A stretch of DNA of 64,000 bases from Microvirga terrae. Its GTDB lineage: Bacteria > Pseudomonadota > Alphaproteobacteria > Rhizobiales > Beijerinckiaceae. How positions within the stretch are numbered: position 1 is the stretch's first letter; every line of letters starts with the position of its first letter. The translations under genes and the position numbers were made by a program. The notes below the pieces were generated by a model that was given only the letters and a program-made list of their open reading frames with translations, had not been told where the DNA came from and did no database searches. The DNA is taken from the NCBI RefSeq assembly GCF_013307435.2, contig NZ_CP102845.1, forward strand, positions 2,974,001 to 3,038,000, given 5' to 3'. Below are positions 54,802 through 63,530 of this stretch, piece after piece.

Positions 54802-55254
54802 TCAAAGCATCCTGCGATACTGAATGAAGCCGGTGCGGGACGCGACCTTGTCGTAGAGCGCCTGGGCGGTCGTATTGGTCTCGTGCGTCAGCCAGTAGAC
54901 CCGGGCCGCTCCGGCGGCCCTGGCCTGTTCGTAGACGGCCTCGATCAGGGCCCTGGCCACGCCGCGCCCCCTCGCCTCCTCGGCGGTGAACAGATCCTGC
55001 AGGTAGCAATAGTCAGCCGTCGTCCAGGTGGAGCGGTGATAGACGGTATGGACGATCCCGGCGATCCGGCCGTCGAGGATCGCCGCAAGGCCGTGCAGCG
55101 GCTCGGCGGGATCGAGGAACCGACGCCACGTCTCCTCGGTGACCTCCGGCGGCACGGATGACTTGTAGAAGGTCAGGTAGCCCTGCCACAGGGGCTCCCA
55201 GGCCTGCCGGTCGTCTGCCGTGAAGGGGTGGATCTGAAGCATGAGATTGTCCAT
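54802..55254 (-). CDS. GNAT family N-acetyltransferase
   Basis: This 150-residue protein has the GNAT fold. The acetyl-CoA pyrophosphate-binding motif is RGRGVARALIEAV, preceded by YCYLQDLFTAEE. A C-terminal VYWLTHETNTTAQALYDKV is typical of the family. The acceptor is unknown. Start ATG 55254 is preferred because an upstream start to 55377 crosses a repeat. It follows recJ by 27 bases across converging... same strand; it precedes recJ in transcription and may form an operon with it. Confidence 0.9.
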   Translation of the reverse strand: MDNLMLQIHPFTADDRQAWEPLWQGYLTFYKSSVPPEVTEETWRRFLDPAEPLHGLAAILDGRIAGIVHTVYHRSTWTTADYCYLQDLFTAEEARGRGVARALIEAVYEQARAAGAARVYWLTHETNTTAQALYDKVASRTGFIQYRRML

Positions 55255-55289
55255 CTTGTCGTTCGAAGCGCGGCGCTCTTCAGGTCGGG

Positions 55290-55312
55290 ATGGCCGGGAC
55301 AAGCCCGGCCAT
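55290..55312. repeat. Palindromic repeat ATGGCCGGG…CCCGGCCAT
   Basis: ATGGCCGGG and CCCGGCCAT surround ACAAG, a perfect inverted repeat. Another copy lies at 55378, and related copies at 61657 and 47128. It sits between the GNAT and GlpX genes. Confidence 0.75.
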
Positions 55313-55377
55313 GACGTCGTGGGTCGTCGGCCGTGACCTGGCCTGCCAGGATGAGACGAAAGAGCGTCGATATGCAA

Positions 55378-55400
55378 ATGGCCGGGGCAAGCCCGGCCAT
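55378..55400. repeat. Palindromic repeat, second copy
   Basis: The same 23-base palindrome as at 55290, with loop GCAAG, immediately downstream of the GlpX stop. The two copies are 88 bases apart in the same orientation. Confidence 0.75.
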
Positions 55401-55425
55401 CACCGTGGGAATGCTCCCGATGCCG

Positions 55426-56424
55426 CTAGTCGAGGTGGAACTTCGACAGCTCCCGGTGCTCGCCGTAGATCCGGCGCACGGTGCCGGTCGCGGAGCGGTA
55501 GACCACCGTCTCGGTGGTGATCACGTCCTTGCCGAAGTGGACGCCCTTCAGCAGCCCGCCATCGGTGACGCCGGTCGCCGCCACGATCACGTCGCCGCGG
55601 GCGAGATCCGTCACGTCGTATTTCTTGTTGGGATCGGTCACACCCATCTGCAGGGCGCGAGAGCGCTTCTCCTCGGTGTCGAGGATCAGGCGTCCCTGCA
55701 TCTGGCCGCCGATGCAGCGCAGGGCGCCTGCCGCCAGCACGCCCTCGGGCGCGGCCCCGATGCCGAGATAGATGTCGATGCCGGTCTCTTCAGCCTTCGT
55801 CGTGAAGATCACGCCCGCCACGTCGCCGTCCGAGATCAGCCGGATGCCGGCCCCGGTCTTGCGGATGGCCGCGATGAGATCCGCATGACGCGGCCGGTCG
55901 AGGACGAGGGCCGTGAGCTCGTTCACCTTCACGCCCTTCGCCTTGGCGAGGCTGTGAAGGTTCTCCTCCGGCGAGGCGTCGAGGTCGACCACGCCGGCCG
56001 GATAGCCGGGTCCGACCGCGATCTTGTGCATGTAGACGTCGGGAGCCGCCAGCAGGGTTCCGGCCTCGGCCATGGCCATGACGGCGATGGAGCCCGGCAT
56101 GTCCTTGGCGCAGAGCGTGGTGCCCTCGAGCGGATCGACCGCGATGTCGACCTTCGGGCCCTGCTTGTTGCCGACCTTCTCGCCGATGAAGAGCATCGGC
56201 GCCTCGTCGCGCTCGCCCTCGCCGATCACCACAGTGCCGTCGATGGGAAGCTTGTTCAGCTCACGACGCATGGCGTCCACGGCGGCCTGGTCCGCGGCCT
56301 TTTCGTTGCCGCGGCCACGCAGCCTGGCGGAGGCAACCGCCGCGCGCTCGGTGACGCGGACGAGCTCCAGGGTCAGGATGCGCTCGATGATTTGGCCCGG
56401 TTGGACGGTAATGCCTTGCGACAT
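55426..56424 (-). CDS. glpX: Class II fructose-1,6-bisphosphatase
   Basis: This 332-residue enzyme dephosphorylates fructose-1,6-bisphosphate in gluconeogenesis. GEGERDEAPML and VDPLEGT are the metal and substrate sites of this lithium-sensitive phosphatase family. The length equals E. coli GlpX (336). It starts at ATG 56424 and lies 56 bases after the homoserine dehydrogenase stop, likely cotranscribed with it. Codon use is like its neighbours. Confidence 0.97.
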   Translation of the reverse strand: MSQGITVQPGQIIERILTLELVRVTERAAVASARLRGRGNEKAADQAAVDAMRRELNKLPIDGTVVIGEGERDEAPMLFIGEKVGNKQGPKVDIAVDPLEGTTLCAKDMPGSIAVMAMAEAGTLLAAPDVYMHKIAVGPGYPAGVVDLDASPEENLHSLAKAKGVKVNELTALVLDRPRHADLIAAIRKTGAGIRLISDGDVAGVIFTTKAEETGIDIYLGIGAAPEGVLAAGALRCIGGQMQGRLILDTEEKRSRALQMGVTDPNKKYDVTDLARGDVIVAATGVTDGGLLKGVHFGKDVITTETVVYRSATGTVRRIYGEHRELSKFHLD

Positions 56425-56480
56425 GGACGTGTCGTCTCCCTCTTGTGATCGTGTGGGGACCGGAAAGGCCCGGTCCTGGG

Positions 56481-57803
56481 TTACTCGCGCTCGATGCGGA
56501 TGACTTGGGGCGGCTCGGCGATAAGACCATCCCCAGAAATTTTTTCCAGCGCCGAACGGATCGAGGCTTCGGTGGCCGCATAGGTGATGAGCACCAGCGA
56601 GACCGGGGCTCCGGACCTCCCGTGCGGATCCTTGGTGGCGGCCAGTTCCGAGCGCTTCTGCAGAATGCTCTCCAGCGAGATGTCGGCCTCGGCCATGCGG
56701 GTCGCCACCCCGGCGGCGACGCCCGGGCGGTCATGGACCGTCAGGCGAACGTAATAGCCGCCCTCGTGGCGCTGCATGGGAGCGCGCGGCGCCTTCTCCA
56801 GCCGGTCCGTCGGCGAGCCGAAGAGCGGCTGCACGGTGCCGGTGGCCACATCGGCGATGTCGGCGACGACCGCGGAGGCCGTCGCGTCGCCGCCCGCGCC
56901 GGGCCCGATGAGCGTCAGCTCCCTCACGGCATCGGCATCGATGGTGACCGCGTTCGTCACGCCCATCACCTGGGCGATGGACGAGGTGCGGGGCACCATG
57001 GTCGGATGCACGCGCTGCTCGATCCCCGTCTTGGTGCGCTCTGCGACGCCGAGAAGCTTGATGCGGAAGCCGAGTTCCTTGGCCATGGCGAGGTCGAGGG
57101 GCGTGATGGAAGAGATGCCCTCCACGTAGATCGCATCGGCGTCGATCTCGGTCCCGAACGCGAGGCTCGTCAGGATGGCGAGCTTGTGGGCCGTGTCGAA
57201 GCCCTCCACGTCGAAGGTCGGATCGGCCTCCGCATAGCCCAGGCGCTGGGCATCCTTCAGGCATTCGGCGAAGGTCAGGCCCTCCAGCTCCATGCGCGAC
57301 AGGATGTAGTTGCAGGTGCCGTTGAGAATGCCGTACAGGCGGGAGATCCGGTTGGCGGGCAGCGCCTCGCGCAGGGTCTTGATGATCGGGATGCCCCCGG
57401 CCACGGAGGCCTCGAAGGCCAGGGACACGCCCTTCTCTTCAGCCAGCTTCGCCAGTTCGAGCCCATGCTTCGCAAGAAGTGCCTTGTTGGCCGTGACCAC
57501 GTGCCGGCCGAGCGAAAGGGCCGCGCGCACCGTCTCCAGGGCGGCCCCGTCCGCGCCGCCGACGAGTTCGACCACGCAATCCACGTCGGCCGAGCGGGCC
57601 AGATCCGCCGGGCTGTCGAACCATGCGAAGCGGGAGAGGTCGACGCCCCGGTCCTTGGACCGGTCGCGGGCCGATACGGCCATGACCTCGACCGGCCGCC
57701 CGCCGCGCTGGGCGACAGCCTCGTTCTGGCGGTCGAGAATGCGAATGACCGATGTGCCGACGGTGCCGAGGCCGGCGATGCCGACCCGAAGGGGACGTGT
57801 CAC
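56481..57803 (-). CDS. hom: Homoserine dehydrogenase
   Basis: This 440-residue enzyme reduces aspartate semialdehyde to homoserine, the branch to threonine and methionine. The NAD(P) motif is GIAGLGTVGTSV near the start, the catalytic region has KALLAKHG and CNYILSRME, and a C-terminal ACT domain (YVRLTVHDRPGVAAGVATR) gives feedback control. I prefer the GTG at 57803, with AAGGAG 9 bases upstream, over the TTG at 57809. It forms a likely operon with the aminotransferase and GlpX. Confidence 0.95.
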   Translation of the reverse strand: MTRPLRVGIAGLGTVGTSVIRILDRQNEAVAQRGGRPVEVMAVSARDRSKDRGVDLSRFAWFDSPADLARSADVDCVVELVGGADGAALETVRAALSLGRHVVTANKALLAKHGLELAKLAEEKGVSLAFEASVAGGIPIIKTLREALPANRISRLYGILNGTCNYILSRMELEGLTFAECLKDAQRLGYAEADPTFDVEGFDTAHKLAILTSLAFGTEIDADAIYVEGISSITPLDLAMAKELGFRIKLLGVAERTKTGIEQRVHPTMVPRTSSIAQVMGVTNAVTIDADAVRELTLIGPGAGGDATASAVVADIADVATGTVQPLFGSPTDRLEKAPRAPMQRHEGGYYVRLTVHDRPGVAAGVATRMAEADISLESILQKRSELAATKDPHGRSGAPVSLVLITYAATEASIRSALEKISGDGLIAEPPQVIRIERE

Positions 57804-57903
57804 GAACAACAGCTCCTTGAAAATCTCGGGCTGCTTTTACGACCCCTGCGGTGTCCTGTCCATGCGGACGCGCAACCCTGACAGGTTGCCTGTCCGGGAC
57901 TGG

Positions 57904-59124
57904 TCAGCCGCGCCGGACCATCGGCACCACGTTGTGGAGCGTCTGGTCGGCGTTGTCGAAGAACCGGCGGATGTTGCGCGCGGCCTGTCGGATGCGCTGC
58001 TCGTTCTCCACAAGGGCGATGCGGACATAGTCGTCGCCGTGCTCGCCGAAGCCGATGCCCGGCGCCACCGCCACGTCGGCCTTCTCCACCAGGAGCTTCG
58101 AGAATTCGAGGCTGCCCATCGGCCGGAACTTCTCGGGAATCTGCACCCAGGCGAACATGGACGCGGTGGGCACGGGAACGTTCCAGCCGGCCTTGGCGAA
58201 GGAATCGACCATCACGTCCCGGCGGCGCTTGTAGGTGGCGCGCATCTCGCGGATGCAATCATCCGGCCCGTTGAGGGCCGCGGTGGCGGCCACCTGGACG
58301 GGCGTGAAGGCGCCGTAATCGAGATAGGACTTCACCCGGGCAAGCGCCGCCAGCAGGCGCTCGTTGCCGACCGCAAAGCCTATGCGCCAGCCGGCCATGG
58401 AGAAGGTCTTCGACATGGAGGTGAACTCCACCGCCACGTCGATGGCCCCCGGCACCTGCAGGATTGAGGGCGGCGGATTCGATTCGTCGAAATAGACCTC
58501 CGAATAGGCGAGGTCCGACAGGAGGATGAGGTCGTGCTTCTTCGCGAAGGCGACGAGGTCCCGGTAGAAATCGAGGGACGCCACATAGGCGGTCGGGTTC
58601 GACGGGTAGCAGACGACGAGCGCCACGGGCTTGGGGATCGAATGGGCGACGGCGCGCTCGGCCGCGACGAAGAACTCGGGCGTCGGCTCGGCCGGAACGG
58701 ACCGGATCACGCCGCCGGCCATCAGGAACCCGAAGGCATGGATCGGGTAGCTCGGGTTCGGCACCAGGATGACATCGCCCGGCTCGGTGATGGCCTGGGC
58801 CATGTTGGCGAAGCCCTCCTTGGAGCCCAGCGTCGCCACCACCTGGGTGTCCGGATTGAGCTTCACGCCGAAGCGGCGCTCGTAATAGCCCGCCTGGGCG
58901 CGGCGCAGGCCGCCGATGCCCTTGGACGCCGAGTAGCGATCGGTGCGCGGCTTGCCGACCGTCTCGACGAGCTTGTCGATGACGTGCTGGGGGGCCTGGA
59001 GGTCCGGATTGCCCATCCCGAGGTCGATGATGTCCGCCCCATTGGCGCGGGCCGCGGCCTTGATGCGGTTGACCTGCTCGAAGACGTAAGGCGGGAGGCG
59101 CTTAATCCGGTAGAAGTCAGGCAT
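57904..59124 (-). CDS. Aminotransferase class I/II, AlaC/LL-DAP-aminotransferase-like
   Basis: This 406-residue PLP enzyme has the family start MPDFYRIKRLPPYVFEQV and the PLP-lysine motif TSMSKTFSMAGWRIGF. It resembles E. coli AlaC, a glutamate-pyruvate aminotransferase, and related LL-diaminopimelate aminotransferases. Its place 100 bases before homoserine dehydrogenase makes an aspartate-family role likely. Substrate cannot be set by motif alone. The start is at ATG 59124 with GAGGACGAGA upstream. Confidence 0.95.
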   Translation of the reverse strand: MPDFYRIKRLPPYVFEQVNRIKAAARANGADIIDLGMGNPDLQAPQHVIDKLVETVGKPRTDRYSASKGIGGLRRAQAGYYERRFGVKLNPDTQVVATLGSKEGFANMAQAITEPGDVILVPNPSYPIHAFGFLMAGGVIRSVPAEPTPEFFVAAERAVAHSIPKPVALVVCYPSNPTAYVASLDFYRDLVAFAKKHDLILLSDLAYSEVYFDESNPPPSILQVPGAIDVAVEFTSMSKTFSMAGWRIGFAVGNERLLAALARVKSYLDYGAFTPVQVAATAALNGPDDCIREMRATYKRRRDVMVDSFAKAGWNVPVPTASMFAWVQIPEKFRPMGSLEFSKLLVEKADVAVAPGIGFGEHGDDYVRIALVENEQRIRQAARNIRRFFDNADQTLHNVVPMVRRG

Positions 59125-59167
59125 AGGTCTCGTCCTCGGGCGGAATCACATGGTTCCGGTATAGGTT

Positions 59168-59578
59168 CTAAGGCGTTCTCTTGGAATTCGTCTTCTGGCG
59201 CACCGGCTGCGACGTGTTGGCCGGAAGCCTGACAGGCTCGGGAGGCGGCGTCTTGCCGAGTTCGGCCGCAGCGGCACCGGCCGCCTCGTTCTGGGCCCGA
59301 ATGGCATCGAGCTCCGCCTCGGCCGCCTTGATCTGATCGGCTGTGCGCGCCGGAGTCGGGCGCTCCGCAGCCGGAGTTCCGATCGGCATGTATTCCAGGT
59401 CGGCCGGCCTCGAACGGGCCACGAAATCCGGGGTCGCGGCCGTCTGCGGACCGGCCCCCACGGCGGTCGCCACGTCCCGGACAGGATTGAAGCTGCCGTT
59501 GCATCCGGCGAGCCCCACGGCGAGGGCCGTGGCGGCAAAAGCCGGGATGCGGCGGATCAGAAAGGGCTTCGTACGCAT
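59168..59578 (-). CDS. Putative lipoprotein of unknown function
   Basis: This encodes 136 residues from ATG 59578. The signal ends in the lipobox LAGC (Cys near residue 27), so it is probably a lipid-anchored envelope protein. The mature part is Pro/Ala-rich with a charged helix in the middle (ADQIKAAEAELDAIRAQNEAA) and a Lys/Arg-rich C-terminus. No known family. It is transcribed toward the AlaC gene and separated from the PHA synthase by the repeats at 59634. Confidence 0.8.
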   Translation of the reverse strand: MRTKPFLIRRIPAFAATALAVGLAGCNGSFNPVRDVATAVGAGPQTAATPDFVARSRPADLEYMPIGTPAAERPTPARTADQIKAAEAELDAIRAQNEAAGAAAAELGKTPPPEPVRLPANTSQPVRQKTNSKRTP

Positions 59579-59633
59579 TGTGATACCTAAGATCTGCAAC
59601 ATGGCTCTGGCATATCCGACGAGCCGAACGCTA

Positions 59634-59745
59634 GCGCATCGTGCGGTAAAAGTGGCCCCGGTTTTCCGGTTCCACGATGCGCCGCTCGGAGGCTTGAGCA
59701 TCGGATCCATCCCAAAAGTGGAATCCACTTTTGGGTCCGATGCTC
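59634..59745. repeat. Two adjacent intergenic palindromes (GCATCG/AAAGTGG family)
   Basis: Unit one has GCGCATCGTG (59634-59643) against CACGATGCGC (59673-59682). Unit two has GAGCATCGGA (59696-59705) against TCCGATGCTC (59736-59745), with an inner CCCAAAAGTGG/CCACTTTTGGG. They resemble the pair at 45997-46104. They fill the gap between the lipoprotein and PHA synthase genes. Confidence 0.8.
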
Positions 59746-59803
59746 TAAGATGTCGGAAATGCAGCCTGGGGGCAACGCTGCTGCGATAGAGGGAGGTCGC
59801 CTT

Positions 59804-61609
59804 ATGGACAAGCCATACGGTGAGGAGAAGACCCAAGGCCCGATGCCGGACTTCGAGACCCTCTCGCACAACATGGCCCGGTTCGTCGAGGGAGCCGGCA
59901 AAGCCGCGGCCGCCTACCTCAAGCCCGTCCAGGAAGGCCAAGCCGGGCCCGAGCTGTCGAACGACGCTTCCGAAGCCATCAAGTCCCTCAGCCGCGTGGC
60001 CGAGGCCTGGATGAGCGACCCGCAAAGGAGCTTCGAGGCTCAGTCCCGCCTCGGGACGCAGTTCATGTCGCTCTGGGCCTCGACCCTGAAGCGAGCCCAG
60101 GGAGAGCCCGTGGAGCCGGTGGCCGAGCCCGAGCCCAAGGACAACCGGTTCAAGGACCCGGAGTGGTCTGAGAACCCGATTTTCGACTTCCTGAAGCAGG
60201 CCTATCTCATCTCGTCCCGCTGGGCCGAGGACCTTGTGGAGGACGCGGAGGGCCTGGACGAGCGCACCCGTCACAAGGCTCAGTTCTATCTCAAGCAGCT
60301 CTCCAGCGCGCTCTCGCCGTCGAATTTTCTCCTGACCAATCCGGAACTCATTCGGGAGACCCTGCGCGAGAACGGCGCCAACCTCGTGCGCGGCATGACC
60401 ATGCTGGCGGAGGACATCGAGGCGGGTGGCGGCGAGCTGAAGATCCGCCAGTCGGACACGAGCAAGTTCAAGGTCGGGGTGAACATCGCCACCACGCCCG
60501 GCAAGGTGATTTTCCGCAACGACCTGATCGAGCTGATCCAATATGCTCCGACCACCGAAAAGGTGCTCAAGCGGCCGCTGCTGATCGTCCCGCCCTGGAT
60601 CAACAAGTTCTACATCCTCGATCTCAACCCGGAGAAAAGTTTCGTTCGCTGGGCGGTCGCGCAGGGCCTGACCGTATTCTGCATCTCCTGGGTCAATCCC
60701 GCCGAGCAGCACGCGGAGAAGGGCTTCGAGCACTACATGGTCGACGGCATCTTCGCCGCGCTCGACGCCATCGAGCAGGCGACGGGCGAGAAGAAGGTGA
60801 CGGCCATCGGCTATTGCGTCGGCGGGACTTTGCTCGCCACCACGCTCGCCTACATGGCGGCCAAGCGCGACAAGCGAATCGACAGTGCCACCTTCTTCAC
60901 CGCCCAGGTGGATTTCACCCATGCGGGCGATCTGAAGGTCTTCGCCGGCGAGGAGGAGGTGCGCAGCCTCGAGGCCACCATGAAGAAGCGCGGCTATCTC
61001 GAGGGCTCGCGGATGGCGAACGCCTTCAACATGCTGCGGCCCAACGATCTGATCTGGCCCTACGTGGTCAACGTCTACATGAAGGGGCAATCGCCCTTCC
61101 CGTTCGACCTGCTCTATTGGAACGCCGATTCGACCCGCATGCCGGCGGCCAATCACGCCTTCTACCTGCGCAACTGCTATCTGGAGAACAGGCTCGCCAA
61201 GGGCGAGATGGAGCTTTCCGGGGTGAAGCTGGACCTGAAGAAGGTGAAGGTGCCGATCTTCAATCTGGCCACCAAAGAGGACCACATCGCCCCGGCCCGG
61301 TCCGTGTTCGCGGGCTCGAAGGCCTTCGGCGGACCGGTCGATTACGTGCTCGCCGGCTCCGGCCATATCGCCGGCGTGGTGAACTCGCCGAGCAAGGCGA
61401 AATACCAGTTCTGGACCGGCGGCCCCGTCGAGGGCGAGATGGAGGACTGGTTGAAGCAGGCCAAGGAGACCACGGGCACCTGGTGGCCCTATTGGTTCGA
61501 CTGGATCAAGGCCCAGGCGCCCCGGATGGTGCCGGCCCGGGAACCCGGCGGCGGCAAGCTGGAGCCCCTCTGCGATGCGCCGGGGACCTACGTGCTGGAG
61601 AAATCCTAG
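59804..61609 (+). CDS. phaC: Class I poly(3-hydroxyalkanoate) synthase
   Basis: This 601-residue polymerase starts at ATG 59804 with GGGAGG 8 bases upstream. The catalytic Cys338 is in [12 protein letters not shown]; the Asp is in [12 protein letters not shown] and the His in [10 protein letters not shown]. Size and order fit class I enzymes like that of Cupriavidus. It polymerises 3-hydroxybutyryl-CoA on granules. It is divergent from the lipoprotein and AlaC genes. A second, divergent paralogue is at 32242. Confidence 0.97.
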   Translation: MDKPYGEEKTQGPMPDFETLSHNMARFVEGAGKAAAAYLKPVQEGQAGPELSNDASEAIKSLSRVAEAWMSDPQRSFEAQSRLGTQFMSLWASTLKRAQGEPVEPVAEPEPKDNRFKDPEWSENPIFDFLKQAYLISSRWAEDLVEDAEGLDERTRHKAQFYLKQLSSALSPSNFLLTNPELIRETLRENGANLVRGMTMLAEDIEAGGGELKIRQSDTSKFKVGVNIATTPGKVIFRNDLIELIQYAPTTEKVLKRPLLIVPPWINKFYILDLNPEKSFVRWAVAQGLTVFCISWVNPAEQHAEKGFEHYMVDGIFAALDAIEQATGEKKVTAIGYCVGGTLLATTLAYMAAKRDKRIDSATFFTAQVDFTHAGDLKVFAGEEEVRSLEATMKKRGYLEGSRMANAFNMLRPNDLIWPYVVNVYMKGQSPFPFDLLYWNADSTRMPAANHAFYLRNCYLENRLAKGEMELSGVKLDLKKVKVPIFNLATKEDHIAPARSVFAGSKAFGGPVDYVLAGSGHIAGVVNSPSKAKYQFWTGGPVEGEMEDWLKQAKETTGTWWPYWFDWIKAQAPRMVPAREPGGGKLEPLCDAPGTYVLEKS

Positions 61610-61656
61610 CCTCTCCGTGATAACGTACTCCGTCGCTTTCTCGGACCCGCAACGTC

Positions 61657-61679
61657 ATGGCCGGGCTTGTCCCGACCAT
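61657..61679. repeat. Palindromic GGCCGGG repeat, third copy
   Basis: ATGGCCGGGCTTGTCCCGACCAT is the same palindrome family as 55290 and 55378, with one changed pair. It lies 48 bases past the PHA synthase stop. Confidence 0.7.
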
Positions 61680-61762
61680 CCCGATTGTTCGTGGCTCGGC
61701 GCCTTTCCGGTCGGGATCCATCGCACGAGGCGGGTGATGACTTGGGAGGAAACGACGCCCCC

Positions 61763-61794
61763 CAAAAAGAAAGGCCGACATTTCTGCCGGCCTT
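61763..61794 (-). terminator. Rho-independent terminator of the FadL-type gene
   Basis: On the reverse strand AAGGCCGGCA and TGTCGGCCTT pair around GAAA, followed by TCTTTTTGG. It lies 23 bases after the porin stop codon. Confidence 0.8.
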
Positions 61795-61816
61795 CGGGTC
61801 GTCGCTACGGGAGCGC

Positions 61817-63148
61817 TCAGTACTTGCGGACGAGCGGGACGGCCGGGATGGCGACCTTCGGGTCGTCCCAGCGATAGCGAATCGCCGCCGACACGATGTC
61901 CACGTCCGAGTCCACATCGGCCACGTAGGGAAGCCCGGCATAGTCCTGATGTCCGGGAAGAATCCGGATATCCGTCTCCTTGGCGAAGATGTGGGTGTAG
62001 GCTAGGTCGAAGGACACCCGGTCGTTCCACTGGTAGCTGGCGCCGATCGACGCCCAGATGCGGTCGTTGTCCGGCAGGCGGGTCGAACGGATCTCCGTGT
62101 CGATCGGGGATTCCTCGTAGGCCACGCCGGCGCGGAGCGTCCACTGCTCGTTCAGCCGGTAATCCGCGCCGAGGGAGTAGAAGAACCCATCCTCGTAGTT
62201 GAGCGGAATGTCCGTCACGGCAACGCCGCCGGGGCCGATCACGAGAGGCGTCTTGAGGACGCTCCAGTTGGTCCACTCGAAGCCGGCATGAACCGTGATG
62301 TTCGGCGTGATCACCTGCGAGAGACCGACGGTCAGCTGGTCGGGCGTCTTCAGCTTTGCGGTGATCGGAACTCGGGCGAACGGCCCGATGGAGCCGAACG
62401 GAGCCGACAGGTTGCCCTCGAGCTCATGCTCGACCTGCGACCGGTAGCCGACACCGATCGTCGTTCCGGCGAAGGGCGTGATCGTCACGCCGGCCGTGAA
62501 GCCGAAGCCAACGTCATCGCCGTCGAGGATCGCGCTCGGCGCGCCGGGCAACACCGCGGATGTCGCCGGGCCGCCCGGGAACGGCACCGCCCGCTTGAGG
62601 CGGATGTCGAAATACTGCAGCGACGGTCCCACGGCGACCGACAGCCAGTCGTTCACCTTCACGCCGAGCACCGGGTTCACGTTCACGGAGAAGATCCGCG
62701 ACGAGCGCGAGTAGAGCTGGCCGGACCAGTTCTGGCGCGGGTCGGTGACGAGGCCATAGGGCGTTGTGCTGGAGACGCCGAGCCAGAGCATGTCGTTGAT
62801 CTGATAGGAGCTGTATCCCGCCGGAACGACCGCATCCTCGCCGATGTCGCCGGAACCGCCGAACACGAAGGTCGGCATGGACGGGAGCGGATTGATGTCG
62901 ACCCGCGGAATGATCGCCGAGGCGTGCCACTCGCTCTGCCAGCCCGGCGCCATGGTGATGACGGCCGGGTTCCAGAACATGGAGGAGAGGTAGCCCGAGC
63001 CCGAGGCCGCGCCGGCGAAGGAGTATCCCTGCGCGGTGGCGCTCTGCTCGCGGAGCGCGAAGGCACCGGCCTGAGCGCCGCCCTGGGCGGCGATGAGGGC
63101 TGCGAGGGACACCGCAGCCAATGACAACGAACGAGTGAGACGACCCAT
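61817..63148 (-). CDS. OmpP1/FadL-family outer-membrane transporter
   Basis: This 443-residue protein has a signal peptide (LSLAAVSLAALIAAQGGAQA) and a long beta-rich part ending in an aromatic-anchored strand (VPLVRKY). FALREQSATAQGYSFAG and SGSGYLSSMFWNPAV match the FadL N-terminal hatch. FadL-like barrels carry long-chain fatty acids or aromatic hydrocarbons across the outer membrane. I start it at ATG 63148; a further in-frame start to 63229 would break the signal peptide. Confidence 0.95.
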   Translation of the reverse strand: MGRLTRSLSLAAVSLAALIAAQGGAQAGAFALREQSATAQGYSFAGAASGSGYLSSMFWNPAVITMAPGWQSEWHASAIIPRVDINPLPSMPTFVFGGSGDIGEDAVVPAGYSSYQINDMLWLGVSSTTPYGLVTDPRQNWSGQLYSRSSRIFSVNVNPVLGVKVNDWLSVAVGPSLQYFDIRLKRAVPFPGGPATSAVLPGAPSAILDGDDVGFGFTAGVTITPFAGTTIGVGYRSQVEHELEGNLSAPFGSIGPFARVPITAKLKTPDQLTVGLSQVITPNITVHAGFEWTNWSVLKTPLVIGPGGVAVTDIPLNYEDGFFYSLGADYRLNEQWTLRAGVAYEESPIDTEIRSTRLPDNDRIWASIGASYQWNDRVSFDLAYTHIFAKETDIRILPGHQDYAGLPYVADVDSDVDIVSAAIRYRWDDPKVAIPAVPLVRKY

Positions 63149-63530
63149 GGAGTTTTCCTGCCCTTGGTGTTCTTGTACGGGAGAATCCCGTCGTGAGGGC
63201 AATGTGCCAATGCTTAAATTTGGCCGCAATCTTTTCCTGAGCTTCCGCCCGAGTCTTAACGTTTCCTAAAATCTGTCGACCCTTACTTAACTGATCTTTG
63301 TTTTGCTTTGTTAATCGCAAATACAGGAAAAGTATGCACAGATGGTTCACATGTAAACCGATGTATAGTCGGCTGTCATCTTGAGGCTGGATACCTCGGA
63401 CGGATGAGTGGACATCCGGTCGTTTGTGAGCCGTCGTGGCATAACAGCAACATATTTGCGGCTAGAACGTGCATTGTACGGTGACGCATTCGGGCCAATG
63501 ATGCCCATGCCTTAACAAGAGGAGCGCTTG
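63149..63530. other. Divergent intergenic region between porin and FAH-family genes
   Basis: About 380 bases, AT-rich around 63240-63350, so likely to contain the two divergent promoters. No strong palindrome or gene was seen. An AAGAGGAG Shine-Dalgarno precedes 63531. Confidence 0.5.

Noticed and set aside
55255..55425. Small coding gene in the GNAT–GlpX gap
   Set aside because: The frames consist of the palindromic repeat copies.
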